64,000 nucleotides of DNA from Leucobacter sp. Psy1 (GCF_020096995.1 NZ_CP083692.1:3038001-3102000); one strand, 5' to 3'; shown: positions 8,159 to 17,118, counted from the first letter of the stretch. Made by a program: numbers and translations. The notes: generated by a model from the letters alone, not told the origin.

Positions 8159-8752
8159 GTGTTCGACAGTATGGATCCGGTGAATCGCAGTTGGTTCACG
8201 TCCTGGCTCAGGAGAAGCGAGCTCTCGAGTGGCGATGCATTCTTGCCTCGGCGCTACCCGCGCGAGATTGCCTTGCTACACCCGGGAACACGTCCGATAC
8301 CTGGCGGAAACCCGCCATTCCAGGCTTCGAATGCGAATGACGCCCCACTCTCTCAGGTACAAACCCAGTCACTCGAGAATCTCCTTCTCGAGATGTTCCC
8401 GCCGACATTCACTTGCTGCTTTGCGCTCTACGGCGGATACACCGACATCGACAACCCGAGTGGACCACGCGGTTTCGGGCACCCTTCCGCACACCTGGTG
8501 AACGAGCGGCTACCCTATTTCCTCCTCGCGGGTTCTCTGCGGGACGCGCTATTCTCATCAGTAGAGGAAAACTGGCCGGGGCCTCCGACGCTTGAACTCA
8601 GCTACCTCTGGCCGACCGACAGGTCATGGTTTCTCGCATCCGAACCGGATCTGGCTTTCTCGGTCATCGGCTGCGATGCATACTTCGGGGAACGGCTACT
8701 CGCGACTCACATACTCTCCGCACACGAGATGCCGCCGCGCGCAGACTGCTAG
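8159..8752 (+). CDS. Conserved-looking hypothetical protein
   Basis: The 197-residue soluble protein has no signal peptide or membrane segment. Its Trp/Pro-rich C-terminal part (LELSYLWPTDRSWFLASEPD) resembles the [L/I]WPxDRxWxxATE[P/I]D motif of small cytoplasmic actinobacterial hypotheticals that are sometimes found beside secreted toxins. The start could be GTG 8159 or ATG 8171; neither has a strong ribosome site. It lies between the secreted orphan and the YbhN-like gene in A/T-richer DNA. A partner or immunity role for the 7516-8076 product is possible but unproven. Confidence 0.55.
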   Translation: MFDSMDPVNRSWFTSWLRRSELSSGDAFLPRRYPREIALLHPGTRPIPGGNPPFQASNANDAPLSQVQTQSLENLLLEMFPPTFTCCFALYGGYTDIDNPSGPRGFGHPSAHLVNERLPYFLLAGSLRDALFSSVEENWPGPPTLELSYLWPTDRSWFLASEPDLAFSVIGCDAYFGERLLATHILSAHEMPPRADC

Positions 8753-8774
8753 GTGCGCGACACTACGGCAAGAA

Positions 8775-9722
8775 TCAGCTTTCGGAGCGCCGGTCCCCGA
8801 CCTCACGCGCCGCTCGCAGGCGCGGAACCCAGCGCAGCAGGAGAACCACCGCGCCGGGAAGGGTGGAGGCGAGCGCCAGAACGCCGTAGCCGATCGAGAT
8901 CGCCACGCCGAGAGCCGCGTCGTACCCGAAGAGCGCGAAGCCCCAGCCCGCAGCCGCCTCACGGGTCCCCCAGCCCCCGATGCCGATGGGCACCGACATC
9001 CCTGCGAGGGCGATCGAGCCGAGCGCCGGTGTCTGCACGGGCAACACTTCCGAGGTAAGCGACATGGTGACGACGACGAACACCCCGAGGAAAGATGCCC
9101 AGCCGAGCACGGAGAGCGCCGCGACCGCGGTGAGATGCCGCGCCGGGAGCAGGCGAATCCAGCGCCAGGCCACCGCGACCGCGACGAGGGCAACGAGTGC
9201 GCACCCTGTCGCAGCGAGCGGAACCCGGGTACAGAGCGCAATCGCCGCCGCCAGGAACACCACGGCAGTGCCCGCGAGTCGCTCGGCCGCGACGGCCGCG
9301 AACCCTCGCCCGAGTGCTCGTTTTCCGGTGTTCACCGTTGCATCGGTACTGTCGTCGGCTGCCCGCAGCGCATCACCGACGAGCCCACCCGGGAGCACGC
9401 TGTTGAGGAATGCCGCCTGCCAGCAACGCGCCACCGCCGACCCGACGGAGACCCGGATGCCCTGCTCACGCGCCACGAGTCTCCAGCGCAGTGCCTGAGC
9501 GACCACACCGAGACTCCCGAGCAGAAGTCCGAACACCCACGCCCATACTGGGACGCTGGCCACGGCGTGCACAAAAGGTGCAGCGCCCCAGCGCGCGACG
9601 ATGAGCGCCAGCAATCCGCCGGTCACGGCGACCTGCGCGGTGCCGATGAGGATCAACCGGGGACGGGAACCGCGTTTCCCTGATGTCCTCGTCCCGTCGC
9701 CGCCGGCCACCGTGTCACGCAT
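8775..9722 (-). CDS. YbhN/AglD-like integral membrane protein (LPG synthase TM-domain family)
   Basis: The 315-residue protein has 7-8 hydrophobic segments and the family motifs LRWRLVAREQG, NSVLPGGLVGDALRA and PIGIGGWGTREAAAGW. The family (UPF0104) relates to the flippase domain of MprF; standalone members are linked to envelope lipid or glycolipid handling. The C-terminal aminoacyl-transferase domain of true MprF is absent. ATG 9722 overlaps the end of the phosphatidyltransferase gene by 8 nt, so the two are co-translated and probably act in one lipid pathway. A decayed C-terminal copy lies at 7203-7352. Confidence 0.8.
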   Translation of the reverse strand: MRDTVAGGDGTRTSGKRGSRPRLILIGTAQVAVTGGLLALIVARWGAAPFVHAVASVPVWAWVFGLLLGSLGVVAQALRWRLVAREQGIRVSVGSAVARCWQAAFLNSVLPGGLVGDALRAADDSTDATVNTGKRALGRGFAAVAAERLAGTAVVFLAAAIALCTRVPLAATGCALVALVAVAVAWRWIRLLPARHLTAVAALSVLGWASFLGVFVVVTMSLTSEVLPVQTPALGSIALAGMSVPIGIGGWGTREAAAGWGFALFGYDAALGVAISIGYGVLALASTLPGAVVLLLRWVPRLRAAREVGDRRSES

Positions 9723-10359
9723 ACTCGACCTCGGAACGCTCGAGCCGCACGATGTCGCGAGCGAATGACCAGACGAGCAGCCCGAGGGCAAGAGTCGCGC
9801 AGACGATCGCGACGGGAACCGGAGTGACGGGCACGATGATGGCGAGCAGCACGATGCCTTGAATGGCAGCGATCACGCGCCGCGTCTGACTGAACGGAAG
9901 ATTGCGCCGGAGCCGCGGTCGTACCCACCAGGCGAGCACGAAGACATATCGCAGCAGTCCGATCGCGAGCACCCACCACCCGACGGTCAGAGCGGCGAGA
10001 ACCGAAAGCACGAGCAATAGTGCGGCATCTGCTTCGACGTCGAACCGCGCACCTGCTGCCGTCGCCGTTCCGGTACGGCGGGCGACCTGACCGTCCACTG
10101 CATCGAGAAGCAGCGCAAGACCCGCCAGGATCGCCACCGTCCAGGTGCGCTCGGGCCAGGCGCCAGAGAAGACGAAGACGACACCGAAGGCGATGACACC
10201 GGTGAGGAGCACCCTGCAGTAGGTCACCCAGTCCGCGGTCGTGATGCAGCGCGGACGCCGGCGCATGAGGGCACCTGCGGCGACAAGCGGAGGAACCAGG
10301 CCGGCCGCGATCGCCAGCGCGATCACGGTCGCACCATGGTCGAGCGCTCCGGTCGGCAT
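9715..10359 (-). CDS. CDP-alcohol phosphatidyltransferase family protein
   Basis: This 214-residue membrane enzyme carries the complete CDP-alcohol transferase signature D-x2-DG-x2-AR-x8-G-x3-D-x3-D: LLDAVDGQVARRTG, followed by GARFDVEAD. It transfers a phosphatidyl or phosphoalcohol group from a CDP-activated donor; the actual alcohol is unknown. Start ATG 10359 is preceded on the minus strand by TAGAGT and 7 nt, which fits a leaderless transcript. A very long in-frame upstream extension lies antisense to the MATE gene and is rejected. It is coupled to the YbhN-like gene downstream. Confidence 0.85.
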   Translation of the reverse strand: MPTGALDHGATVIALAIAAGLVPPLVAAGALMRRRPRCITTADWVTYCRVLLTGVIAFGVVFVFSGAWPERTWTVAILAGLALLLDAVDGQVARRTGTATAAGARFDVEADAALLLVLSVLAALTVGWWVLAIGLLRYVFVLAWWVRPRLRRNLPFSQTRRVIAAIQGIVLLAIIVPVTPVPVAIVCATLALGLLVWSFARDIVRLERSEVEYA

Positions 10360-10390
10360 GCCTCCCACTCTAGGCGGCACGCCAATGTCC

Positions 10391-10414
10391 GTGGACCCCG
10401 CTAGCGTGGTCCAC
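10391..10414. promoter_or_regulatory. Divergent promoter region with inverted repeat before the MATE gene
   Basis: GTGGACC (10391-10397) and GGTCCAC (10408-10414) form a perfect inverted repeat around a TAGCGT -10-like box (10402-10407). The box is exactly 7 nt before GTG 10415, supporting a leaderless MATE transcript. The repeat could be an operator. Confidence 0.45.
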
Positions 10415-11773
10415 GTGGAACCGCAGAGCTCAGGGGCAGATCCCCGCCGTCGCAGGCGCACCATGGATCGTCGCATCGCAGGGCTCGCGGTCCCGGCTCT
10501 CGGCGCGTTGATCGCCGAACCCCTTTTCCTCATCGTCGATTCGGCGATGATCGGGCATCTCGGGGCGGCCCCGCTGGCGGGTCTCGCGATCGCGAGTGCG
10601 ATCCTGCAGACCGCCGTGGGTCTCATGGTCTTCCTCGCGTACTCGACAACCCCGATCGTCGCGAGGCGCTCGGGGGCCGGGGATCGTCGGGGAGCCGTGC
10701 AGGCGGGCATCGACGGGCTGTGGCTCGCGCTCGGGATCGGCGCCGTGCTCGGGGTCGCGCTCTGGGCGACGAGCTCGCCGCTCGTCTCGGCGTTCGGCGC
10801 CGCGGGCGATACCTCGGAGCATGCCGCCACGTATCTCGCCATCTCCAGCGCCGGCTTGCCCGCCATGCTGCTCGTGTTCGCCGCGAGCGGCCTCCTGCGC
10901 GGGCTGCAAGACACGAAGACGCCGCTCATGGTCGCGGGCGTCGGCTTCACGGCCAACGCACTGCTCAACTGGCTCCTCATCTACGGCCTCGGTTTCGGTG
11001 TCGCGGGCGCCGCGACGGGCACCGTCATCGCCCAGTGGGGGATGGTCGCCGCCTACCTGGTGGTCATCGGCCGTCACTCGCGTCAGGCCGGTGCCGACTT
11101 CCTCCCGCACCGCGACGGCCTGCGCTACGCAGGCAGGAGCGGCTGGTGGCTCTTCATCCGCACCGCGGGCCTGCGCGGTGCCGTTCTCGCGACGGTTGCC
11201 GCCGCCGCCACGCACGGCACCGCGGCAACCGCCGGTTATCAGGTCGTCTTCACGATCTTCTCGACCGCCGCGTTCGCGCTCGACGCGCTCGCGATCGCGG
11301 CGCAGGCGCTCGTCGGCGAAGCGCTGGGCGCCCGCGACGCGGACCGTGCGAGGTTCATCGTGCGCCGCATCCTCTTCTGGGGGCTCGCGTTCGGGGTCGT
11401 ACTCGGCCTGCTGCTCGCCGCGGGAAGCCCGCTCATCGGGCGCGTGTTCACGACGGATGAATCCGTACTCGCGATCCTGCCGGCCGCTCTCATCGTGCTC
11501 GGCGCATCGATGCCGCTGGCCGGTTACGTGTTCATGCTCGACGGGATCCTCATGGGCGCGGGCGATGCTCGGTACCTCGCCTGGACCAGCCTGGTGAACG
11601 TCGCCGTGTACCTGCCGGCACTGTGGCTCATCATGACAATCGTCCCCTCGGGAACGGGTGCTCTCGTCGGGCTCACCGCCGGCTTCGCTCTTGTCTTCAT
11701 GGCCGCGCGGGCCCTGACGCTCGGATGGCGGGCACACGGAGGGCGCTGGATCGTTCTAGGCCCGGTCAGATAG
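10415..11773 (+). CDS. MATE family efflux transporter (DinF-like)
   Basis: The 452-residue protein has twelve predicted helices in two homologous halves and the typical first helix ...LAVPALGALIAEPLFLIVDSAMIGHLGAAPLAGLAIAS overall, of which DSAMIGHLG is the MATE/DinF hallmark. It exports drugs or metabolites using a Na+ or H+ gradient; the substrate is unknown. I place the start at GTG 10415 because a TAGCGT box lies 7 nt before it, as at nucS; ATG 10385 and ATG 10463 are alternatives. It is divergent from the phosphatidyltransferase gene. Confidence 0.82.
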   Translation: MEPQSSGADPRRRRRTMDRRIAGLAVPALGALIAEPLFLIVDSAMIGHLGAAPLAGLAIASAILQTAVGLMVFLAYSTTPIVARRSGAGDRRGAVQAGIDGLWLALGIGAVLGVALWATSSPLVSAFGAAGDTSEHAATYLAISSAGLPAMLLVFAASGLLRGLQDTKTPLMVAGVGFTANALLNWLLIYGLGFGVAGAATGTVIAQWGMVAAYLVVIGRHSRQAGADFLPHRDGLRYAGRSGWWLFIRTAGLRGAVLATVAAAATHGTAATAGYQVVFTIFSTAAFALDALAIAAQALVGEALGARDADRARFIVRRILFWGLAFGVVLGLLLAAGSPLIGRVFTTDESVLAILPAALIVLGASMPLAGYVFMLDGILMGAGDARYLAWTSLVNVAVYLPALWLIMTIVPSGTGALVGLTAGFALVFMAARALTLGWRAHGGRWIVLGPVR

Positions 11774-11801
11774 AGTTGGCACCATGGAGCCCGCGCGTTG
11801 A
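11771..11801 (+). promoter_or_regulatory. Leaderless-type promoter and five-codon upstream ORF before the MFS gene
   Basis: TAGAGT (11771-11776) is followed after 7 nt by ATG 11784, the spacing seen at leaderless genes in this window. That ATG opens a mini-ORF coding MEPAR and stopping at TGA 11799-11801, which overlaps the TTG start (11798) of the transporter. Translation of the transporter may depend on termination-reinitiation. Confidence 0.4.
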
Positions 11802-13057
11802 CCCCGACCCCGAACGGTACCGGTGACCCCGCCGTCAAACGGTGGGTCTGGGCGATCCTCGCCATCTTCACCACCATCGGGTTCGGCTTCGGCAACTGGC
11901 TTGCACGCCTCCCTGCGGTACGCGATCACCTCGGAGCGAGCACCTTCGAGATGAGCTTCTACGGCCTGTGCCTTGCCGCCGGCTCGACGGTCGGGCTGCT
12001 CCTCGCCGGCCGCACCGTCGCCTGGCTGGGGCCACGCCGGGCGATGACGACCGCGGCCCTCGTACAGGCGGTGGCGATGCCGGTGGCTTCCAGCGTGATC
12101 TGGACGGGAGCCGTTCCGGCCGGTCTGGCAGTCCTCTTCGTTTTCGGCTTCGCACTGAGCACCTGCGACGTCGCGATGAACGTGAGCGGAGCCGCTGCGG
12201 AGCGCGCCCTCGGACGCCCGCGTCTGCCGCTCTTCCACGCGGGGTTCAGCCTCGGCACCGTGAGCGCGATGGGCGTCGGGGCGCTCGCCGAAGCTGGATC
12301 AGTGGCGGTGCCCCTGCACCTCACCGGGGTCTTCGCGGCAGTGCTCGTGGTACTGCTGATGGCCCTCCGATTCGTCCCCCGCAACGAAGAGGATCACCGC
12401 ACGCCCTCCGCGCATACCGCTTCGGTGGCCATCGCCGACGGATCCCGGCGTCCATACGTCCCGTGGAAAGACCCGCGCGTCCTGCTCATCGGCTCCGTCG
12501 CCATGGCGATGAGCCTCGCCGAGGGCACTGCGGCGGACTGGCTTCCGCTCGCACTCGTCGACGGCCGCGGAGTCGCGAACGAGACGGGGGCCCTGATCCT
12601 CGGCGTCTTCTTCGTCTCCATGACCGCGACCCGCCTCGCGGGTTCGCTCATCCTCGCCAGGCTCGGCCGCGTCACGGTGCTGCGCGGGGGTGCGATCCTC
12701 TGCGCCATCGGGGTGATCATTGTGATCCTGCTCCCCGCGTCGTGGTCCATCGTGCTCGGCGCTCTGTGCTGGGGCGTGGGCGCCGGACTCGGGTTCCCGG
12801 TCGCGATATCAGCTGCCGCGGACAACCCGCGCACGGCCGTCAAGAGTGTCGCAGCGGTCTCCACGATCGCGTACACGGCGATGCTGCTCGGACCAATGGC
12901 GTTCGGTTTTCTCGGCGAGCACATCGGGCTGCTCACCGCGTTCTGGCTGCTCGCTGCGATCGCGCTGATGAGTTCCCTGCTCGCCGGAGTCGCGCGGGAA
13001 CCCGTTGCCGATGTGGCAGAGCGTCGTCCCGATGACAACGGTCGGCACGACGCCTGA
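11798..13057 (+). CDS. MFS transporter
   Basis: The 419-residue product has twelve hydrophobic segments and a sugar-permease-like MFS layout (FGFGNWLARLPAVRDHLG near the start, GWGVGAGLGFP-type helix in the second half). Substrate and direction are unknown; close relatives are annotated only as MFS. The TTG start is supported by GGAG at 11786-11789; no better ATG or GTG precedes it in frame. It directly follows the MATE gene and its promoter overlaps that stop codon. Confidence 0.78.
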   Translation: MTPTPNGTGDPAVKRWVWAILAIFTTIGFGFGNWLARLPAVRDHLGASTFEMSFYGLCLAAGSTVGLLLAGRTVAWLGPRRAMTTAALVQAVAMPVASSVIWTGAVPAGLAVLFVFGFALSTCDVAMNVSGAAAERALGRPRLPLFHAGFSLGTVSAMGVGALAEAGSVAVPLHLTGVFAAVLVVLLMALRFVPRNEEDHRTPSAHTASVAIADGSRRPYVPWKDPRVLLIGSVAMAMSLAEGTAADWLPLALVDGRGVANETGALILGVFFVSMTATRLAGSLILARLGRVTVLRGGAILCAIGVIIVILLPASWSIVLGALCWGVGAGLGFPVAISAAADNPRTAVKSVAAVSTIAYTAMLLGPMAFGFLGEHIGLLTAFWLLAAIALMSSLLAGVAREPVADVAERRPDDNGRHDA

Positions 13058-13158
13058 CCGAGCAGCGCAGCAGGGCACCCGGGCGGATGCCCTATCGTGG
13101 AACGGCGCGACTCTCGCGGCTCGGCCAGAGCCTTCCGCGCCGTACAAGGGGTGACTCC

Positions 13159-13569
13159 ATGCCCGATTCCTCCGTTATTCTGCACCGTCTCCCGGACGAG
13201 TACGTCATCGCCCGCTTTTCACCATCATCAGACGCGCACGCGCTCGCGGGCGAGGTCATCGCAGCGGGGTCGTTCGTATCGGTTACGCGGACCCCGCAGG
13301 AGATATCCATCGTGTGCTCATCGGGCGCAGCCCCTCGCGGCGCCGAGTTGGACGGACCGTGGGTCGCCTTCTACGCCGGCGGCCCCATCCCCTTCGGCAT
13401 GACGGGCGTGGTGACGTCACTGGTCTCCCCGCTCTCGGCCATCGGTTCTCCGGTGTTCGTCGTGTCCACGTTCGATGGGGATGTCCTCATGGTCCCAGGG
13501 GCTGAGGCTCAGCGAGCACAGGTGGCGCTGACCGGTGCGGGCCACACGATCATCGACGACGAGGCCTGA
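13159..13569 (+). CDS. ACT domain-containing protein
   Basis: The 136-residue protein matches the CASTOR/ACT-type two-repeat ligand-binding fold found in small actinobacterial proteins (ISIVCSSGA, FGMTGVVTSLVSPLSAIGSPVFVVSTFDGDVLMV). ACT domains bind amino acids and regulate enzymes; no enzyme domain is fused here, so it may be a free sensor. ATG 13159 follows AAGGGG at suitable spacing. It precedes nucS on the same strand. Confidence 0.75.
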   Translation: MPDSSVILHRLPDEYVIARFSPSSDAHALAGEVIAAGSFVSVTRTPQEISIVCSSGAAPRGAELDGPWVAFYAGGPIPFGMTGVVTSLVSPLSAIGSPVFVVSTFDGDVLMVPGAEAQRAQVALTGAGHTIIDDEA

Positions 13570-13619
13570 TCGACTGCGCGCCCGGCCGGACGTGTTGACG
13601 GCTGGGCAGGTCCGCGCGG

Positions 13620-13633
13620 CTAGACTGTTCCGG
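13620..13633 (+). promoter_or_regulatory. Leaderless promoter of nucS
   Basis: TAGACT (13620-13625) lies exactly 7 nt before GTG 13633 and there is no Shine-Dalgarno sequence, so transcription probably starts at the GTG. Confidence 0.6.
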
Positions 13634-14325
13634 TGCGAATTGTTGTTGCTGATTGCTCCGTCGACTATGCCGGCAGGCTCTCCGCCCACCTGCCCCGCGC
13701 GAAGCGCGTGCTCATGCTGAAGAGCGACGGCAGCGTCCTCGTGCATTCCGATGGTGGGTCGTACAAGCCGCTCAACTGGATGAGCCCGCCCTGTGCGCTG
13801 ACCACGCTCGAGCTCGACGACGAGCAGCGCGAGGCCGGCATCGAGGAGGCGTGGCAGGTCGTCCACGCGAAGACCGGCGACAAGCTCGTCGTCTCGCTCT
13901 TCGAGATCATGAGCGATTCGTCCCACGAACTCGGCGTCGACCCCGGCCTCATCAAGGACGGCGTCGAGGCGCACCTGCAAGAGCTGCTCGCCGACCAGAT
14001 CGAACTCGTCGGCGACGGTCACCAGCTCGTGCGGCGCGAGTACATGACGGCGATCGGACCCGTCGACATTCTCGCCCGCGACGCCTCCGGAGCCTCCGTC
14101 GCGATCGAGATCAAACGCCGCGGAGGCATCGACGGCGTCGAGCAGCTCACCCGCTACCTCGAGCTCATGAATCGCGATCCTGCCCTCGCACCGGTGCAGG
14201 GCGTGTTCGCGGCGCAGGAGATCAAGCCGCAGGCACGCACCCTCGCTGAAGATCGCGGGATCCGCTGCCTCGTGCTCGACTACGACGCGATGCGCGGCAT
14301 GGAAGACCACAACACGCTGTTCTGA
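13633..14325 (+). CDS. nucS: Endonuclease NucS/EndoMS (non-canonical mismatch repair)
   Basis: The 230-residue protein covers the whole NucS family: N-terminal dimerisation domain ([24 protein letters not shown]) and C-terminal RecB-like nuclease with GPVDILARD and AIEIKRRGG, the D-x(n)-E-x-K metal site. NucS cuts both strands at mismatches and replaces MutSL in actinobacteria. The C-terminal NTLF tail fits the sliding-clamp-binding motif of the family. The 3' end of this gene is repeated at two other places in the window (17025 and 34023). Confidence 0.95.
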   Translation: MRIVVADCSVDYAGRLSAHLPRAKRVLMLKSDGSVLVHSDGGSYKPLNWMSPPCALTTLELDDEQREAGIEEAWQVVHAKTGDKLVVSLFEIMSDSSHELGVDPGLIKDGVEAHLQELLADQIELVGDGHQLVRREYMTAIGPVDILARDASGASVAIEIKRRGGIDGVEQLTRYLELMNRDPALAPVQGVFAAQEIKPQARTLAEDRGIRCLVLDYDAMRGMEDHNTLF

Positions 14326-14327
14326 GG
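14301..14327 (+). repeat. nucS 3'-end sequence, copy A of an att-like repeat
   Basis: This copy covers the last codons and stop of nucS. Its core AACACGCTGTTCTGAGG (14311-14327) recurs with one mismatch at 34023-34039 in the same orientation. The 25 bases 14301-14325 recur in inverted orientation with a single-base deletion at 17025-17048. Attachment-site function is inference. Confidence 0.5.
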
Positions 14328-14366
14328 TTTTCGGTTGGGTCACGGGAGGAGCGCGCGTCAATCCAG

Positions 14367-14834
14367 CTACTTTCGAGAATCGCTTCCGCAGAATTCGGCG
14401 AGCTGGTCCAGTGCAATGTTGTGTCCGTTTCGAGTCCCATCGAGCATCTCTTGACCCACAAGTGACGTCACCTGCGCAGTGACCGTGACTACTGTCTCGC
14501 GATGAGAGCCGCCGAAGGTCCACGTTATAAGTGCCACAGATAACAGCTGGTCACCTAGCCAGGTTCTCTCGTTTTGAACAACCACTTCGGAAGGCGAGAC
14601 GAAGAAGTAGTCGGTCTCTACGAGAAACTGCAACTTATCTGGATCCCCGCAGCGATGGCGCGCCTGACCGCCGGAGCGCAGGTCGTCGTGCTCATAGACC
14701 ATGGCTTCACCGGCAGGCACGCCCCACTCGCTTCGAGACCCGGCATCGGAATACGCTCCCCACACAGTGGAGATCGGAGAGTCGATGTGCCGTTCAATAT
14801 GGATTGTCTGCTGCACCACATCAAGAGAAGCCAT
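14367..14834 (-). CDS. SRPBCC (START/AHSA1-like) family protein
   Basis: The 155-residue protein has the helix-grip pattern of the AHSA1 branch: TIHIERHIDSPISTVWGAYSD at the N-terminus, YEHDDLRSGG, and a C-terminal helix DGTRNGHNIALDQLAEF. These bind hydrophobic ligands in a deep pocket; no specific role is assigned. ATG 14834 lacks a strong ribosome site, so the start is uncertain. The gene converges on nucS with about 40 nt between the stop codons. It lies between two inverted copies of the nucS 3' end. Confidence 0.75.
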   Translation of the reverse strand: MASLDVVQQTIHIERHIDSPISTVWGAYSDAGSRSEWGVPAGEAMVYEHDDLRSGGQARHRCGDPDKLQFLVETDYFFVSPSEVVVQNERTWLGDQLLSVALITWTFGGSHRETVVTVTAQVTSLVGQEMLDGTRNGHNIALDQLAEFCGSDSRK

Positions 14835-15054
14835 AGTCGTAGTCTCGCAGCGGCGCACCAATCGATCAACGCTCTGAGGGTGGATCATCACCTACCTGCC
14901 TTGCGTGCGCGCCGGTATACCGCGCGGCATCCCCTCTCGCCACGTCGGTGAGTTCTCGGGAGAGCGTGCGCGGCGGAAATCCCATCCGTTGCGCGCTCGG
15001 CAACGAACACACTATGCACGGTATAACTGAGCTACCGATCGAGAGGCGACGACG

Positions 15055-16668
15055 ATGGCGAAATCGACCGCACCAGCGACCCAGTCGAAGAAGCGCCGCT
15101 GGGTCTGGGCACTGTGGAGCGCGCTCGCCGGCATCGTGAGCGCTGCGGCGTTCCTCGCCGTCGCCGAACTCCTCGCTTTGCTCGTCGCCCCTGAGAGCAG
15201 CCCGATCCTCGCGGTCGGGTCGTTCGTGATCGACATCGTGCCGCAACCGGTCAAGGAGTTCGCGATCGCAACCTTCGGTGAAGCCGACAAGGTCGTGCTG
15301 CTCTGCAGTCTCGGTCTGGCGGTCGCTATCGCAGCCGCGATCGGCGGCATCCTGCAGTTCTTCGCGCGCCCGTTCGGGCTCGTCGTCGTTGTCGTCGCCG
15401 GAGGGCTCTCGACCGCCGCGATCGTCACCCGTGCCGGTGCATCGGTGCTCGCCGCGGCCCCGCCGGTCCTGGGAACCGTCGTCGGCTGCGTCGTGCTCAT
15501 ACTGCTCATCACCCGGCTGCGGGTGTGGTCGGGTGACGTGGTCGCGAGTTCCGAGACTCACACCGAGTCGCCTGACGCCGAAACTCCCGCAGCGGGCGAG
15601 GTCGGCCGCCGGTCGTTCCTGATCGCCACTGGCTCTGTGGGCCTGGCGGCCCTGGTTGTCGGTATCGGGTCTCGCATGCTCAACGCCACGAGCGCCTCCA
15701 TTGACGCCGCCCGCCGCGAGTTGCGACTGCCTGCGCCGCGGACGACCGTCACGATCCCCGACGGCGCCGAGTTCGAGATCGATGGCCTGTCACCGCTCAT
15801 CACCCCCAACGGCGACTTCTACCGCGTCGACACGGCGTTGACGGTGCCCACGGTCGACCCCAGCACATGGCGGCTCGTGATCGACGGGATGGTCCGCGAG
15901 CGGGTGGAGCTGAGTTTCGACGACCTCGTCGGTATGGGGCTCGACGAGTATGCGGTCACGCTCACGTGCGTCTCGAACGAGGTCGGCGGCGGGCTCGTCG
16001 GCAACGCGATCTGGCAGGGGGTTCCCATCCGCGACATTCTGGAGATGGCCGGACCGCAAGCAGGAGCCGACATGGTGCTCTCGCGCAGCGTCGACGGATA
16101 CACGGCATCGACCCCGCTCGAAGCGCTCACCGACGACGGGCTCGATGCGATCTTCGCTGTCGCGATGAACGGCGAGCCGCTGCCGCTTGAGCACGGCTTC
16201 CCCGTGCGCATGGTCGTGCCCGGCCTGTACGGCTACGTCTCGGCGACCAAGTGGGTCACCGAGCTGAAGGTCACGACGTTCGACGCCGACGAGGCGTACT
16301 GGACACCTCGCGGATACTCCGCGCAGGCACCCATCAAGTTCGCCTCGCGCGTCGACACGCCTCGTACCGGAGAGCCGGTCGCGGCAGGCACAGTCGCCGT
16401 TGCGGGCGTCGCGTGGGCCCAGACCGTCGGCATCGATCGCGTCGAGGTGAGGATCGACGACGGCGACTGGCAGTCCGCCACCCTCTCGAATCCCATCAAC
16501 TCCGACACGTGGGTGCAGTGGATGATGCCGTGGGAGGCCACCGCCGGAACCCATTACGTCGAGGTGCGGGCCATCAACAAGAACGGCGAGATTCAGATCG
16601 AGGAGCGCGCACCGGTTGCCCCCGACGGGTCGAGCGGATGGCAGCGGGTACTCGTGACGGTCACCTGA
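15055..16668 (+). CDS. Membrane-anchored sulfite-oxidase-like molybdopterin-dependent oxidoreductase
   Basis: The 537-residue protein has about five N-terminal membrane segments (residues 15-165), then an extracytoplasmic Oxidored_molyb domain and a C-terminal Mo-co dimerisation domain. The molybdenum-ligating Cys lies in LTCVSNEVGGG, followed by IWQGVPIRDIL and the HGFPVRMVVPGLYGY segment that are constant in the family. Actinobacterial members are exported oxidoreductases of unknown physiological substrate. About 180 bp of its 3' end is present again at 20874-21058, on the far side of the nucleotidyltransferase island, from a slightly divergent allele. Confidence 0.88.
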   Translation: MAKSTAPATQSKKRRWVWALWSALAGIVSAAAFLAVAELLALLVAPESSPILAVGSFVIDIVPQPVKEFAIATFGEADKVVLLCSLGLAVAIAAAIGGILQFFARPFGLVVVVVAGGLSTAAIVTRAGASVLAAAPPVLGTVVGCVVLILLITRLRVWSGDVVASSETHTESPDAETPAAGEVGRRSFLIATGSVGLAALVVGIGSRMLNATSASIDAARRELRLPAPRTTVTIPDGAEFEIDGLSPLITPNGDFYRVDTALTVPTVDPSTWRLVIDGMVRERVELSFDDLVGMGLDEYAVTLTCVSNEVGGGLVGNAIWQGVPIRDILEMAGPQAGADMVLSRSVDGYTASTPLEALTDDGLDAIFAVAMNGEPLPLEHGFPVRMVVPGLYGYVSATKWVTELKVTTFDADEAYWTPRGYSAQAPIKFASRVDTPRTGEPVAAGTVAVAGVAWAQTVGIDRVEVRIDDGDWQSATLSNPINSDTWVQWMMPWEATAGTHYVEVRAINKNGEIQIEERAPVAPDGSSGWQRVLVTVT

Positions 16669-16877
16669 CCGTCACCTCCTCACCGTCAGCTCTTGCTGAG
16701 CGGGGACGGCGCTTTCGATGATCACGCCGGCGTTGCGGTCCGTCCCACGAAGTGACAGCGCACTGGACCCCCGGGCGGGTGAAGGTCCCGCTCTCCGGGA
16801 GCGACGTGAACGCGCCCAGCGCGAAGACTGATGCCGCCAGTGCTCCGTCCGCCGCCAGCGCTCGGCCCGCTGAAACG
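16520..16877 (+). repeat. Left copy of the duplicated molybdoprotein 3' end
   Basis: From GGATGATGCCG at 16520 through the stop codon and trailing sequence to about 16877, this segment matches 20874-21115. Identity is very high in the coding part. The left copy carries roughly 120 extra bases (about 16697-16815) in the non-coding tail. The pair brackets the A/T-richer island 17.0-20.87 kb. Confidence 0.75.
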
Positions 16878-17024
16878 ACTCAGGCAGGCTCGTCTGAGTC
16901 TTTTGACGCCCGTCGAATTCGAGATCATCATGACCAAGAACCTGGCCCTTGCCGCCGCACCGAACCTTTCACCCATTCCTACAGCAGCCCCTTTCATTAG
17001 GGCCCGTCAGGATTCGACCTGAAG

Positions 17025-17048
17025 TCAGAACAGCGTGTTGTGTCTTCC
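17025..17048 (-). repeat. nucS 3'-end sequence, copy B (inverted)
   Basis: Read on the minus strand this is the last 25 bases of nucS with one base missing. It marks the left side of the A/T-rich island. The deletion puts it out of the NucS frame, so it is not a gene remnant under selection. Confidence 0.5.
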
Positions 17049-17118
17049 TCCGAATGAGCATGGTTGTACATCCTCACTTGTCTCGGTCTAATGCGGATCT
17101 GACGGTTGCAAGGAGGGG

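Noticed and set aside
10430..11737. 435-codon minus-strand frame opposite the MATE gene
   Set aside because: Charged low-complexity shadow; the MATE protein in the other frame has coherent membrane helices.
13417..14523. 368-codon minus-strand frame opposite nucS
   Set aside because: It is fully antisense to the well-supported nucS and ACT genes and has the Arg/Asp/His-rich composition of GC-rich shadow frames.
16722..16997. 91-codon minus-strand frame in the gap after the molybdoprotein gene
   Set aside because: No ribosome site, no domain, and it spans the boundary between the duplicated tail and the island.
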